From Candidatus Nanopelagicaceae bacterium (GTDB lineage: Bacteria; Actinomycetota; Actinomycetes; Nanopelagicales; Nanopelagicaceae), in NCBI GenBank assembly GCA_018882885.1, contig VERG01000005.1:1-64000 (forward strand): DNA of 64,000 nt, given 5' to 3'. Each line of letters begins with the position of its first letter. Positions within the stretch are counted from its first letter, which is position 1. A model generated the notes under the pieces. It was not told the DNA's origin, searched no databases, and was given only the letters and a program-made list of their open reading frames with translations. A program made the translations under genes and the position numbers. This document shows, in pieces, positions 1 through 8,114 of this stretch.

Positions 1-67
1 GGCAATACCCTTTCCCCTTATCTGCGAGAGCAAGAACAAATATACACTAAAATTCTCAAAAGAATAT

Positions 68-610
68 CTATTTGCGAGGGTAATGCACAAACAAAAGATC
101 TCTTCTTAAATCAAATTTGGGATCGCCTAACCTCTTGATCTTCAAAATACTTTCCCAAATTTCAGCTTTAGTTTCATTATTTAAATTCTTGAACTGGGGA
201 TCATCAAACCAATTTTTGCGTCCTCCTGGTCCAGAACACATAAATGTGACAGAGGACCAAAACTCGGGAGTTTGCTTTGTGGCTTGTTGTGCGATTAAGC
301 CTCCAAAAGAGTGACCCAATAAATGGGGTTGCTTGAGTTCAAAAAACTTAGCAATTTCGATTACATCTCTCCCAAGAGATGCCATTGAGTATCCATCAGC
401 TCTCTTGGTATGCGCAGACTCATGCTGACCTCGATTATCGAAGGTCAATACTCGAAAACCAACCTTTGTCAGCAATGGAGCGAGTTCTGAGAAATCTTCT
501 TTACTTCCAGTAAAACCATGAACCAATACAACATCTGCCTTAGGTGCGCCAACAGGTCCATATAGATTAGCTGCGAGAGTTTCACCTTGGACCTCTGCGT
601 AGATTGTCAT
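68..610 (-). CDS. Short alpha/beta hydrolase, probably C-terminally truncated
   Basis: An alpha/beta-hydrolase of 180 residues. The oxyanion-hole region LVHGFTGSK and the nucleophile elbow GHSFGG (Ser in G-x-S-x-G) are clear. The family is usually about 250-280 residues and carries the catalytic Asp and His in its C-terminal third. Here the frame stops soon after the lid-like segment, before either could appear. The ATG at 610 overlaps the TGA of the upstream gene as ATGA, so the pair is likely translationally coupled; a TTG at 619 is less likely. It may be a pseudogene or carry a late frameshift. The substrate cannot be told. Confidence 0.7.
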   Translation of the reverse strand: MTIYAEVQGETLAANLYGPVGAPKADVVLVHGFTGSKEDFSELAPLLTKVGFRVLTFDNRGQHESAHTKRADGYSMASLGRDVIEIAKFFELKQPHLLGHSFGGLIAQQATKQTPEFWSSVTFMCSGPGGRKNWFDDPQFKNLNNETKAEIWESILKIKRLGDPKFDLRRDLLFVHYPRK

Positions 611-1575
611 CTGTTGCAACTATTCAATATATCTAAAGCCTGAGAAATCATTTGATACCTCTGGTTTACATCTCCTTCTAATTTTGGCGACCACCCCATC
701 TTGATTCCTAGAAATTCAACCTTTCCAGCTGCATCTAAAGCATCATTAACGGATTTGGTTGTTAATAGCGAATGAGAATCTCCGAAGGCAAAAGTATCGG
801 ATTTGTGGAAAGGCAAATGGGCATCAATCCAGGGATAGCCAAAATCGCTCTCCACATCGGCAACTCCAGAGAAAATTACTCCTGATAAAAGACCTAAGGA
901 TTTCGCTTGAACAATGTGTTCGGCAACTCTATGTGCATCGCGTAGTTCGATTGCAGACCTTCCCCAGTTAATGAAAATACCTATTGGAGCTGCGGATAAA
1001 TCAATTGCCGTCAACTCTTTTTCGAGAGTTAGAAAACCTTTTTCTGGAGATTGCCCTTCAACCCAAGCATCACAGTGCTCAATTACTATCTTGGTATTCC
1101 CCCAATTCCATGAGGCTATATCTTTCAGAGATTTGGCTAAAGCATTCTCATCTCCGAATTGTCTTGGTGCAGTATGTATTTCTACGGCTGAGACCATTGA
1201 TTGACCAGCAGTATTATTAAAGTTATCAATTGCCCTAAAAATGTTTCGCACATCTTCCAAAGCCTCTGCCCGTCCTAGTTCATTTGCTGAGGCCAGACCA
1301 TAATTCGAATCCTTGCCAACCTTGGACATCACATAAGGAATAGAGGTAATAATCGCTTGAAGGTTGCGGGGAAAATTATCGATTAACCAGGAATTGTCAT
1401 GGGGATGAATTGAGCCGAGCCATGGAATTTCGAGTGCAGCCACCCTTTCATCAGAGGAAAGAAGGTCAAATAACTGCATTTCTTTTGCTGGATCCCAAAC
1501 TTTATGTGCCGGCGAAGCAGGATAGGCACCAACAACATAATTCTGATCACCGAGATTTGAGCCTGATGCAATCAC
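607..1575 (-). CDS. DUF4862-like protein, probable TIM-barrel fold
   Basis: A 322-residue soluble protein that I recognise as resembling the DUF4862 family, whose function is unknown. It has no signal peptide or membrane segment. Acidic and His-containing segments (AVEIHTAP, KIVIEHCDAW, INWGRSAIE, DAHLPFH) are spaced as in xylose-isomerase-like TIM barrels, where such residues bind metal or sugar; that is inference. Its start is a GTG placed six bases after TAGAAT, implying a leaderless mRNA. It is cotranscribed with the short hydrolase downstream and divergent from the CDF-like gene. Confidence 0.6.
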   Translation of the reverse strand: MIASGSNLGDQNYVVGAYPASPAHKVWDPAKEMQLFDLLSSDERVAALEIPWLGSIHPHDNSWLIDNFPRNLQAIITSIPYVMSKVGKDSNYGLASANELGRAEALEDVRNIFRAIDNFNNTAGQSMVSAVEIHTAPRQFGDENALAKSLKDIASWNWGNTKIVIEHCDAWVEGQSPEKGFLTLEKELTAIDLSAAPIGIFINWGRSAIELRDAHRVAEHIVQAKSLGLLSGVIFSGVADVESDFGYPWIDAHLPFHKSDTFAFGDSHSLLTTKSVNDALDAAGKVEFLGIKMGWSPKLEGDVNQRYQMISQALDILNSCNR

Positions 1576-1581
1576 GAGAGC

Positions 1582-1587
1582 ATTCTA
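1582..1587 (-). promoter_or_regulatory. -10 box TAGAAT, leaderless promoter
   Basis: TAGAAT lies exactly six bases before the GTG at 1575, so transcription should begin at or beside the start codon. No Shine-Dalgarno is present. Confidence 0.55.
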
Positions 1588-1597
1588 GTTGAGCGAG

Positions 1598-1603
1598 TAG
1601 CCT
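1598..1603 (+). promoter_or_regulatory. -10 box TAGCCT, leaderless promoter
   Basis: TAGCCT followed by six bases and the ATG at 1610. It sits 10 bases from the opposite-facing -10 box at 1582-1587, making a compact divergent promoter pair. Confidence 0.45.
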
Positions 1604-1609
1604 TTACAT

Positions 1610-2185
1610 ATGAATCTACGGAAAACAGTGTTGTTGGTCGCCACTCTAAACTTTATCTATTTCGTAGTCGAATTCTCTTTTGGGCGGATATATGGATCTC
1701 TATCGCTTATAAGTGACAGCATTGACTTTCTCGAGGATGCATCAGTTAATCTACTTATTGCATTTGCGATTGGTTGGAGCTTAAAGCGAAGAAAGCAAAC
1801 TAGTTATGCCTTGGCGATGCTCTTGCTTGCTCCCGGGATTGCATTTATCTGGAATGCAATTCATCAGATCTCATCGCCAAAGGTTCCTGAAGGACAAGGA
1901 ATGAGTTTTGTGGCACTCGGGGCCCTTGCGGTTAATGTGTTCTGTGCATTTCTCATTGCAAAACACAGGCGAGAAAAAGGGGGGCTTGCTATGGCTGCTT
2001 ATTACTCGGCCCGAAATGACGCCGTGGCGAACATCTTGATTATTGGAGCTGGTTTTCTGACGGTAAGGAACCCATCGATTTGGCCTGATTTAGTTGTCGG
2101 GATCTTGATCTTTCTCATGAATGCTGATGCTGCAAAAGAGATTATTGAGGCCAGTCATGACTCTAATAAGGAGCACCGCTCCTAG
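1610..2185 (+). CDS. Cation diffusion facilitator-like membrane protein without C-terminal domain
   Basis: A 191-residue protein with five to six hydrophobic segments resembling the membrane half of CDF (CzcD/ZitB) metal/proton antiporters. The segment SDSIDFLEDAS (D39-x3-D43) matches the TM2 metal site, and ARNDAVAN near residues 135-142 the TM5 site, where the second ligand would be Asn rather than Asp. The cytoplasmic C-terminal domain of full CDF proteins (about 300 residues) is absent. Substrate metal is unknown. It directly precedes the heliorhodopsin gene on the same strand, 51 bases away. Confidence 0.65.
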   Translation: MNLRKTVLLVATLNFIYFVVEFSFGRIYGSLSLISDSIDFLEDASVNLLIAFAIGWSLKRRKQTSYALAMLLLAPGIAFIWNAIHQISSPKVPEGQGMSFVALGALAVNVFCAFLIAKHRREKGGLAMAAYYSARNDAVANILIIGAGFLTVRNPSIWPDLVVGILIFLMNADAAKEIIEASHDSNKEHRS

Positions 2186-2226
2186 TATCTTTTTACCATA
2201 GTTCAGAGTTTTCTCTGGATGCCAAT

Positions 2227-2232
2227 AGGAGG
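2227..2232 (+). promoter_or_regulatory. Shine-Dalgarno AGGAGG fixing the heliorhodopsin start
   Basis: A perfect AGGAGG four bases before the ATG at 2237. It decides for this start over the in-frame ATG at 2219, which would put the ribosome site inside the coding region. Confidence 0.75.
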
Positions 2233-2236
2233 AATC

Positions 2237-3013
2237 ATGGCTTCATCGACACCGCTTCAAATCCCGGCCGAGAGATTAAATGGTCTACGGCGCTATAACG
2301 CGATTGCCGGCGTATTTCACCTAGTTCAAGCGATTGCAATCGTAATTCTTGCAAATGATTTTGCGTTACCGGTCTCAGTCAGTTATCTCCTTGAGGCACC
2401 CATACCAGGAGCGAAATTTGAAGATGTTGCGCTATTTAATTTCCCTATAGCAGTCGGCGTCGCGCTATTTTCTTTATTGAGTGCGGTTGCACACCTTTGG
2501 CTTGTTGGACCAGGCTTTAAGAGTTATGCCAATGATTTGAGCAATAAGCGCAATATTGCTCGTTGGGTTGAGTATGCAATCTCATCAACCTTGATGATCA
2601 TTCTGATTTCTCTCATTAACGCGGTCTGGGATATTGTCGCTTTGATCGCGATTGCTGGTGCGAATATTGCGATGATTCTTTTTGGTTGGCTACAAGAAAA
2701 GTATGAAGAGCCTGGCAAAGGTTCGCTGTTACCGTTCTGGTTTGGCTGTATAGCTGGAATCGTGCCTTGGATAGCAATGTTTTGGTTGTTGTTCTCGCCA
2801 GGAAGTCAGAATGAAGCACCCGGGTTTGTTTACGGAATCGTCTTCTCTCTATTCCTACTTTTCAACTCATTCGCCATCATCCAATGGCTGCAGTACAAGC
2901 AGATTGGAAAGTTCGCTGATTATTTAGTTGGAGAGAGGGCCTACATAACCCTGTCCTTTGTTGCTAAGTCGGCGTTGGCCTGGCAGATATTCGGAGGAGT
3001 CTTAGCGCTCTAA
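2237..3013 (+). CDS. Heliorhodopsin
   Basis: A 258-residue, seven-helix protein with the hallmarks of heliorhodopsins, the retinal photoreceptors whose membrane orientation is inverted relative to type 1 rhodopsins. The helix-3 segment RWVEYAISS carries the expected Schiff-base counterion Glu (E112). The last helix FVAKSALAWQIFGG carries the retinal-binding Lys (K244). FNSFAIIQWLQYKQIG and GERAYITLS are further family segments. Heliorhodopsins have slow photocycles and no clear pumping; the physiological role is unsettled. No carotenoid oxygenase (blh) for retinal synthesis lies nearby. The gene abuts the convergent YciI-like gene with no spacer. Confidence 0.93.
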   Translation: MASSTPLQIPAERLNGLRRYNAIAGVFHLVQAIAIVILANDFALPVSVSYLLEAPIPGAKFEDVALFNFPIAVGVALFSLLSAVAHLWLVGPGFKSYANDLSNKRNIARWVEYAISSTLMIILISLINAVWDIVALIAIAGANIAMILFGWLQEKYEEPGKGSLLPFWFGCIAGIVPWIAMFWLLFSPGSQNEAPGFVYGIVFSLFLLFNSFAIIQWLQYKQIGKFADYLVGERAYITLSFVAKSALAWQIFGGVLAL

Positions 3014-3343
3014 CTATCCGATAATTGGGCGAAGTTCAATCTTTCGATTACAAGCCTTAGAGCCTTCAACTGCTAGCTCTAGGGCTTGTTCTTTGCTATC
3101 AACTTCGATAATCCAGATACCGGCGGCGAACTCATTTGAATCAACCAATGGACCGGGTTTGCTGGAGATTTGACCTCCTCTAGCATCAACAACAACCGCA
3201 TCTTTTGGAGACTCTAAGCCAATTGCTAACCGGCGTTGGTTAGCGGCCACAAGTTTTTCATTAAAAGCATCTATTGCCGCGATCTCCTCGGGTGAGTGTG
3301 GGGAGCGGACCTGAGTATCAACTACGGATAATAGGAATCTCAT
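3014..3343 (-). CDS. YciI/YCII-related protein
   Basis: About 109 residues with a YCII-like ferredoxin fold: an N-terminal strand MRFLLSVVD, a helical region with EEIAAIDAFNEKL, and a C-terminal GIWIIEVDSKEQALELA segment followed by KIELRPI. These proteins resemble muconolactone-isomerase folds; most have no proven function, and actinobacterial members often accompany ECF sigma factors, none of which is seen here. I chose the ATG at 3343 because the family begins at this strand and TTTAAT precedes it by six bases. A GTG at 3364 would add seven residues. Confidence 0.7.
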   Translation of the reverse strand: MRFLLSVVDTQVRSPHSPEEIAAIDAFNEKLVAANQRRLAIGLESPKDAVVVDARGGQISSKPGPLVDSNEFAAGIWIIEVDSKEQALELAVEGSKACNRKIELRPIIG

Positions 3344-3387
3344 GTGAGAATTAAATCTCATCACCGACTAGTTTTCCGACACCTCTC

Positions 3388-3393
3388 TATACT
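3388..3393 (+). promoter_or_regulatory. -10 box TATACT, leaderless promoter
   Basis: TATACT, near the TATAAT consensus, six bases before the ATG at 3400; no Shine-Dalgarno. Confidence 0.6.
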
Positions 3394-3399
3394 GTCTTT

Positions 3400-3969
3400 A
3401 TGAGAATCAATAAGAGTCAATCCGCTTGGGTAATGCTCTTGGCCAGCATTTCAGGATTATTGGCCTCGTTTATTTTGACTATCGATAAGTTCAAAGTACT
3501 GAAAGATGCTGGTTACACCCCCTCTTGCAATATCAACGCCACCCTTAACTGTAAGAGCGTGATGCTTTCTAAACAGGCAGAGGTATTTGGTTTTCCAAAC
3601 TCCATAATCGGTATCGGTGCTTTTTCGATAATGCTGACCATTGCAGTATTGCTCTTTTTTGGATTCTCTTTCCCTAAATTATTTCTACAACTAGCGACAT
3701 TTGGAACTTCACTAGCAGTGATTTTTTGTCATTGGCTGGCTTACCAAACAACCTTTGTAATCGGAGCTCTCTGCCCGTATTGCATGGTGGCCTGGGTAGC
3801 AACACTTCTAGTGCTCTCAGTGCTATTAAGGGAGTTAGTTGAGTTAAAGAAACAATCTATTGAAGATGAAGATGCAATTATTGCAATCGACACTGTGAAA
3901 AAGTGGCTGGTTCCTTTTCATGCGCTGTGGGCAACCTTGTTGGTAGCTGCAGCATTTCTTGGCGTCTAG
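3400..3969 (+). CDS. Vitamin K epoxide reductase (VKOR) family membrane protein
   Basis: A 189-residue membrane protein with about five hydrophobic helices. It carries the four VKOR cysteines: a loop pair (C43, C51, in PSCNINATLNC) and the redox CPYC (C125, C128). Bacterial VKOR reoxidises a periplasmic thiol oxidase using quinone, so it should drive disulfide formation outside the membrane. No DsbA-like thioredoxin fusion or neighbour is present; the protein ends after a fifth hydrophobic helix. Pyroglutamyl peptidase follows 10 bases downstream, probably in the same transcript. Confidence 0.88.
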   Translation: MRINKSQSAWVMLLASISGLLASFILTIDKFKVLKDAGYTPSCNINATLNCKSVMLSKQAEVFGFPNSIIGIGAFSIMLTIAVLLFFGFSFPKLFLQLATFGTSLAVIFCHWLAYQTTFVIGALCPYCMVAWVATLLVLSVLLRELVELKKQSIEDEDAIIAIDTVKKWLVPFHALWATLLVAAAFLGV

Positions 3970-3979
3970 TTGTTAGTAG

Positions 3980-4585
3980 ATGTCTAATACCCGAGTTCTA
4001 ATTAGTGGTTTTGAACCATTCGGCGGAGCAACTCTAAATCCCTCTCAACTTCTTGTTGAAAAGTTGGCTGAGGAAAAATTACCGGGCGTTGATTTATCAA
4101 CAGTGATTTTGCCGGTCGAGTTTGATCGAGCAGCTGAAATTCTGATTTCCAAGATCAAAAATCTTTCTCCGAAAGTAGTGATCTCTTTTGGACAGGCAGA
4201 GGGCCGCAGCGCTTTTACACCGGAAAAAATCGCGATAAATCTGGATGATGCACGGATTGCAGACAATTCAGGAGATGCCCGTAAACAAAAGCGGATTCTA
4301 GAAGACGGAGCGGATGGATATTTTTCGACACTTCCGGTGGAGAAAATAGTGTCGGAGATAAACGAGCAGGGGGTGCCATCATCTCTTTCCCTGTCCGCTG
4401 GTTCATTTGTGTGTAATCACATCTTTTATCGGATGCAACACGCATTATTGGGCCAGGACATCAAATCTGGGTTTATTCATCTGCCACTTGTTTCGGAGCA
4501 GAGCGAGGAGTTTCCGAATCAGCCCACCATGTCGCTGGATCAGATGTTAGTCGGGGCAAAAACTGCAATTCTCAGCACTCTCTGA
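3980..4585 (+). CDS. pcp: Pyroglutamyl-peptidase I
   Basis: A 201-residue cytosolic cysteine peptidase (family C15, EC 3.4.19.3) that removes N-terminal pyroglutamate from peptides. The N-terminal motif ISGFEPFGG with NPS following is diagnostic. The catalytic triad is visible: Glu in FGQAEGRS (about residue 74), Cys in SFVCNHIFY (about 145) and His in GFIHLPLV (about 167). Length is typical. It follows the VKOR gene closely and has no clear Shine-Dalgarno of its own. Confidence 0.93.
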   Translation: MSNTRVLISGFEPFGGATLNPSQLLVEKLAEEKLPGVDLSTVILPVEFDRAAEILISKIKNLSPKVVISFGQAEGRSAFTPEKIAINLDDARIADNSGDARKQKRILEDGADGYFSTLPVEKIVSEINEQGVPSSLSLSAGSFVCNHIFYRMQHALLGQDIKSGFIHLPLVSEQSEEFPNQPTMSLDQMLVGAKTAILSTL

Positions 4586-4629
4586 CCTAAATGAATCCAT
4601 TAGGTTGGGACTAAACCCATTCAAACCGA

Positions 4630-4635
4630 GATAAT
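4630..4635 (+). promoter_or_regulatory. -10-like box GATAAT before the sulfotransferase gene
   Basis: GATAAT (five of six matches to TATAAT) lies six bases before the ATG at 4642, matching the leaderless spacing seen elsewhere in the window. Confidence 0.35.
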
Positions 4636-4641
4636 TATCTG

Positions 4642-5763
4642 ATGAGCGAGCGCCGACTGGTAATTCACGCCGGATTTCATAAATCTGGCACTACCGCGCT
4701 TCAAGAATCATTTGATGCTCAAAGTGAAGAGTTAAAAGAACATGGGGTGATTTATCCCAATATCGGTCGAAAGGCACATCACAGAGTTGCGTGGGCTTTA
4801 ACACAAAGAACTTGGGGCTGGAGCAAACGTGGTGGTGAGAGAACTTCTCGAAAATACTGGACTGACTTAGCGAAATCAGTTAACTCAAGCAATGCCGAAA
4901 CTATTGTAATTTCAAGTGAATTCTTCTCAGAGCTAGATGGCGATGCAATCCGAACAATTTCAAATGAGATTAGAAATCGTAAGATTCAAGTTTTGTTCAC
5001 AGTGCGTCCGCTCGTGAAGTTATTAGGCTCTTCATACCAACAATATTTAAAGTATGGAATCAAAGCAGATTACACAACCTGGCTTCATTCCGTTTTGGAT
5101 AACCCTGGCGAATCCAAGATAAATCCGACATTTTGGATGCGTCATTTTCATGGCAAAGTTGTTGCGCGCTGGGTCGACGTCGTTGGCCCACAAAATGTCT
5201 CCGTTATAATTGTTGATGAATCAAACCCCGAATTTCTCTTTGATTCAGTGAATGCATATCTGGGTTTACCGAAGAGTTTCCTCAAAGCACAGGAAACCGG
5301 AAGCAATCGATCTCTAACTATGGAGGAGATTGCTTTATTGATAGAGATAAATAAGCGTTTTCCGAAGGATAGAGAATGGGATGAGTACGAAGTATTCATC
5401 CGCGATGGATATGTAAGGCGATTAACAGATCACATAAAGCCATCTGCCGACTCTGGAAAATTACCTACACCTGCTTGGGCGATTCAAAAAGGAAATGAAG
5501 TGGGCGCCCAAAACAAAGCTGAGTTAATAGCAACCGGCGCCAAGATCATTGGCGATATTGATTCTTTGGATTCTGCCCAGGTTCTTGAGGGCGAGCCGGT
5601 ATATCCAGAGAAGATATCAATCGCTCTAATCGCTGAAGCGATGATTGGGTTTGATAAGCATTTAGTTAAACGTTTCCCGTTAGATTGGGTTCAGAGCAAC
5701 ATTTTTAATAGATATAGAAGAAAGATTAAAATTGAAATTAATAAAGTGAGAAAAAAACTCTAA
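4642..5763 (+). CDS. Sulfotransferase-like protein
   Basis: A 373-residue soluble protein beginning with IHAGFHKSGTTALQ, the P-loop-like PAPS-binding signature of sulfotransferases (K-S-G-T-T). A second segment near residues 115-135 (FTVRPLVKLLGSSYQQYLK) resembles the 3'-phosphate-binding R...S region. Acceptor is unknown; closeness to nucleotidyltransferase, CDP-alcohol transferase and glycosyltransferase genes suggests a surface glycan or lipid. The C-terminal 15 residues are strongly basic. Its stop codon overlaps that of the convergent NTP transferase (CTAA at 5760-5763). Confidence 0.75.
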   Translation: MSERRLVIHAGFHKSGTTALQESFDAQSEELKEHGVIYPNIGRKAHHRVAWALTQRTWGWSKRGGERTSRKYWTDLAKSVNSSNAETIVISSEFFSELDGDAIRTISNEIRNRKIQVLFTVRPLVKLLGSSYQQYLKYGIKADYTTWLHSVLDNPGESKINPTFWMRHFHGKVVARWVDVVGPQNVSVIIVDESNPEFLFDSVNAYLGLPKSFLKAQETGSNRSLTMEEIALLIEINKRFPKDREWDEYEVFIRDGYVRRLTDHIKPSADSGKLPTPAWAIQKGNEVGAQNKAELIATGAKIIGDIDSLDSAQVLEGEPVYPEKISIALIAEAMIGFDKHLVKRFPLDWVQSNIFNRYRRKIKIEINKVRKKL

Positions 5764-6455
5764 TTAAAGTTTAGATTTGCGCGATCTAAATCGGCTTGGA
5801 AATCAACTTCGACCGCAAATAAATCAGAGATATCTACCGGTTCGATTTCTATTCCATCTTTTTCAATGGCCAACTCAAGACCGCGTTCGAAATAATCGTT
5901 GTCTGCGCACTCTTCTAGATATTTGATAGTAGAAGCTTTGTGATGTTTTGAGATGAAGTTGATTCCAACCGCTTCACCTAAAGCGTTTTGGACTTGCTTA
6001 GAAAGAGCGTTGATATGGCCCTTTGCATCGACGGTGTATTTGACCTCTTCTTCGGCAGTGGCTGAGGTATTTACGCAGACAAATGAGCTTTCATTGCGCA
6101 TGCGATCAGCTACTCGCTCTAGAACTCGAGAATCAAAAACGACATCGCCATTTAACCAGAGCACTCCACCTTCATGGGAGGCGCGAAGGGCTTTCAATAA
6201 GCTTTTTGAGGTATTAGTTTGATCATAAATCTCGTTGTAGACGAAAGTCGCGTTGGGATGAGCTTCCATAATCATCTCCATTTTGAAGCCGACCACAATC
6301 GTGGTGCGGACTTCATCTCTGAAGATTTTCTCAACATTCTCTAATTGTTGTTGCATGATGGAACGTCCATCAGCGAGCGGAGTTAGTGGTTTGGGCCATG
6401 GTTTTCCGAGACGGGTGCCCATTCCAGCAGCAAGAATCACAACTTGAAGGGCCAT
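5760..6455 (-). CDS. NTP transferase (sugar/alditol phosphate nucleotidyltransferase-like)
   Basis: A 231-residue single-domain nucleotidyltransferase. The start VVILAAGMGTRLGKPWPKPL carries the nucleotide-binding G-x-G-T-R-L-x(n)-P-K-P-L signature, and WLNGDVVFD near residues 99-107 supplies a metal-binding Asp. Size and divergence resemble LicC or inositol-1-phosphate cytidylyltransferases, which make CDP-choline or CDP-inositol, rather than the longer glucose-1-phosphate enzymes. Divergently placed CDP-alcohol transferases fit a CDP-activated product. That substrate is inference. Confidence 0.78.
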   Translation of the reverse strand: MALQVVILAAGMGTRLGKPWPKPLTPLADGRSIMQQQLENVEKIFRDEVRTTIVVGFKMEMIMEAHPNATFVYNEIYDQTNTSKSLLKALRASHEGGVLWLNGDVVFDSRVLERVADRMRNESSFVCVNTSATAEEEVKYTVDAKGHINALSKQVQNALGEAVGINFISKHHKASTIKYLEECADNDYFERGLELAIEKDGIEIEPVDISDLFAVEVDFQADLDRANLNFN

Positions 6456-6460
6456 AGATT

Positions 6461-6467
6461 TATACTA
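6461..6467. promoter_or_regulatory. Overlapping divergent -10 boxes (bidirectional promoter)
   Basis: The heptamer TATACTA reads as TATACT (6461-6466) on + and TAGTAT (6462-6467) on -. Each lies seven or six bases from its own start codon (ATG 6474 on +, ATG 6455 on -). One short AT-rich element therefore appears to launch two leaderless mRNAs in opposite directions. Confidence 0.6.
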
Positions 6468-6473
6468 CAGGAA

Positions 6474-8114
6474 ATGAATCAATCCCTTTCATCGTTGGTG
6501 GTTACTCCCGCGACAAAAATCGAAGAGGTCTTACAAAGCTTCGTGAATTCTTCATCCGATCTACTTTTGATTGATGAAAACTCAGTAATCGCAGATCCTC
6601 ATATGGAGTTATTAACCGATTATCCACGTAGTGCTTCTGCAGCACTTGTTGCGGTAGAGAAAAACGGAGACACATTAGTAAGACAAAACCGCATCGCTAG
6701 TGCCACATCGGCAACTCATAAAGTAACCATCGGAAATAGAAAATTTCTGGGTGTAATTAGACTTTCTAAGAATCAAAGTGTAGAGATTATTGCCGCTCTA
6801 GAAAATGCGGTTCAACACAAAGCTAAGGGCAATGCGATTGATTTAACTTTGGTGGCCCTAACCCGCGCCATGATAAAAGTTGATGCGGCTGAGGCTTGGG
6901 CCGCACCATTTACCAGAACTAGCGAGGCTGCAATTCGCCAGGAAACCAAAGATTCAATAGCTAATCTGAATATGGGCCGAGTACGGCTAAGAATGGCCAA
7001 TCGTGCCAACGATGGCTTTTTTTCGGTATTTTTCCTAAGAAAATTCTCAAAGTTGCTTACCTGGCTTGCGGTAAGAGTTAACGCAACTCCAAATCAAGTC
7101 ACCTTAATTTCATTTGCGATTGGACTTTACTCTGCATACAGTTTTGCGCAAGGTAGTTTTTGGTGGATTTTTCTTGGAGCAGCTCTTTTGCAATTAAGCA
7201 TTATTGTTGATTGTGTAGATGGCGAGTTAGCTCGCTACACCAGAAAGTTTTCCAAATTAGGCGCATGGTTGGATGCCGTAACTGATCGCGTCAAGGAGTA
7301 CATGGTCTTTTTAGGACTTGCTATCGGAGCTGAGAAAAACGGTAAAGATCTTTGGATTCCGGCAATTGCCATGATGTTGATTCAAACCTTTAGACACCTA
7401 TCTGATTACAACTACGCCCGAGTAGTCCGCATTCGCGCTGAAGATAAGTTTTTAGTTCCCGTTGATTACATGGCTGATTTTGATGGAATTGTCCCTACAG
7501 AACGCGAGCCTAAAGGGCGTCTACGTTATTGGTTAGGCAAGATAATTCAATTCCCTATTGGCGAGCGCTGGTTGGCAATTAGCGCCAGCGCAGTTATCGG
7601 TGGCGCAGCATTTACTTTCACAATCATGCCGATCTTGGCCTTTATCTCTGTAGTTGTTGTCTATCGAGGAAGAGTCGTCAGAACAATTTCTAATATTCCT
7701 AAAGAGTCGATCAAAAGTTCATTTATCACTGATCAATCAGATTTATTTGGAGTTAAGCGCAGTATCTTTAAGCGATTTGATTGGATAGAACCATCATTAC
7801 TTCGTCTTATCGAAGGCGTATTCCTGCTTTGGGTTTTTGCTAGCGTTGATGAGATCAACACCGCAACCTTCATGATTATCTTCGCTATCGTTTTCAATCA
7901 TTACGATAATCTCTATCGCGCACTGCAGGGAGAAAAGAAACCAGGCTGGCTCTCTGGTTTAGGTTTGTTTGTCGGCGGCCGAATCTTGTTGTTAGGTGTT
8001 GCGGCGCTGCAAGGTTGGGATATGAATTACTTGGCATGGTATTTCAGCGCTTTATTCCTTGTAGTGTCCTCGGTGCAATGGGTTTTAAGCCATCGAGCCA
8101 ATAAGATTGGGTAA
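6474..8114 (+). CDS. CDP-alcohol phosphatidyltransferase with N- and C-terminal extensions
   Basis: A 546-residue membrane enzyme. Its core near residues 195-300 contains the complete motif D-x2-DG-x2-AR-x8-G-x3-D-x3-D (DCVDGELAR, then GAWLDAVTD), which binds metal and the CDP-alcohol. About 190 soluble residues precede it without a recognised catalytic motif; the first ~110 faintly resemble a nucleotidyltransferase scaffold lacking the G-x-G-T-R loop. After the core comes a second block of four to five helices, possibly the DUF5941-type extension of actinobacterial homologues. ATG 6474 is preferred over TTG 6444 because TATACT lies seven bases upstream. Confidence 0.8.
   Translation: MNQSLSSLVVTPATKIEEVLQSFVNSSSDLLLIDENSVIADPHMELLTDYPRSASAALVAVEKNGDTLVRQNRIASATSATHKVTIGNRKFLGVIRLSKNQSVEIIAALENAVQHKAKGNAIDLTLVALTRAMIKVDAAEAWAAPFTRTSEAAIRQETKDSIANLNMGRVRLRMANRANDGFFSVFFLRKFSKLLTWLAVRVNATPNQVTLISFAIGLYSAYSFAQGSFWWIFLGAALLQLSIIVDCVDGELARYTRKFSKLGAWLDAVTDRVKEYMVFLGLAIGAEKNGKDLWIPAIAMMLIQTFRHLSDYNYARVVRIRAEDKFLVPVDYMADFDGIVPTEREPKGRLRYWLGKIIQFPIGERWLAISASAVIGGAAFTFTIMPILAFISVVVVYRGRVVRTISNIPKESIKSSFITDQSDLFGVKRSIFKRFDWIEPSLLRLIEGVFLLWVFASVDEINTATFMIIFAIVFNHYDNLYRALQGEKKPGWLSGLGLFVGGRILLLGVAALQGWDMNYLAWYFSALFLVVSSVQWVLSHRANKIG

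Noticed and set aside
4589-4610. Terminator after pcp
   Set aside because: ACCTAA and TTAGGT can pair over six bases only, AT-rich, and no T-run follows.
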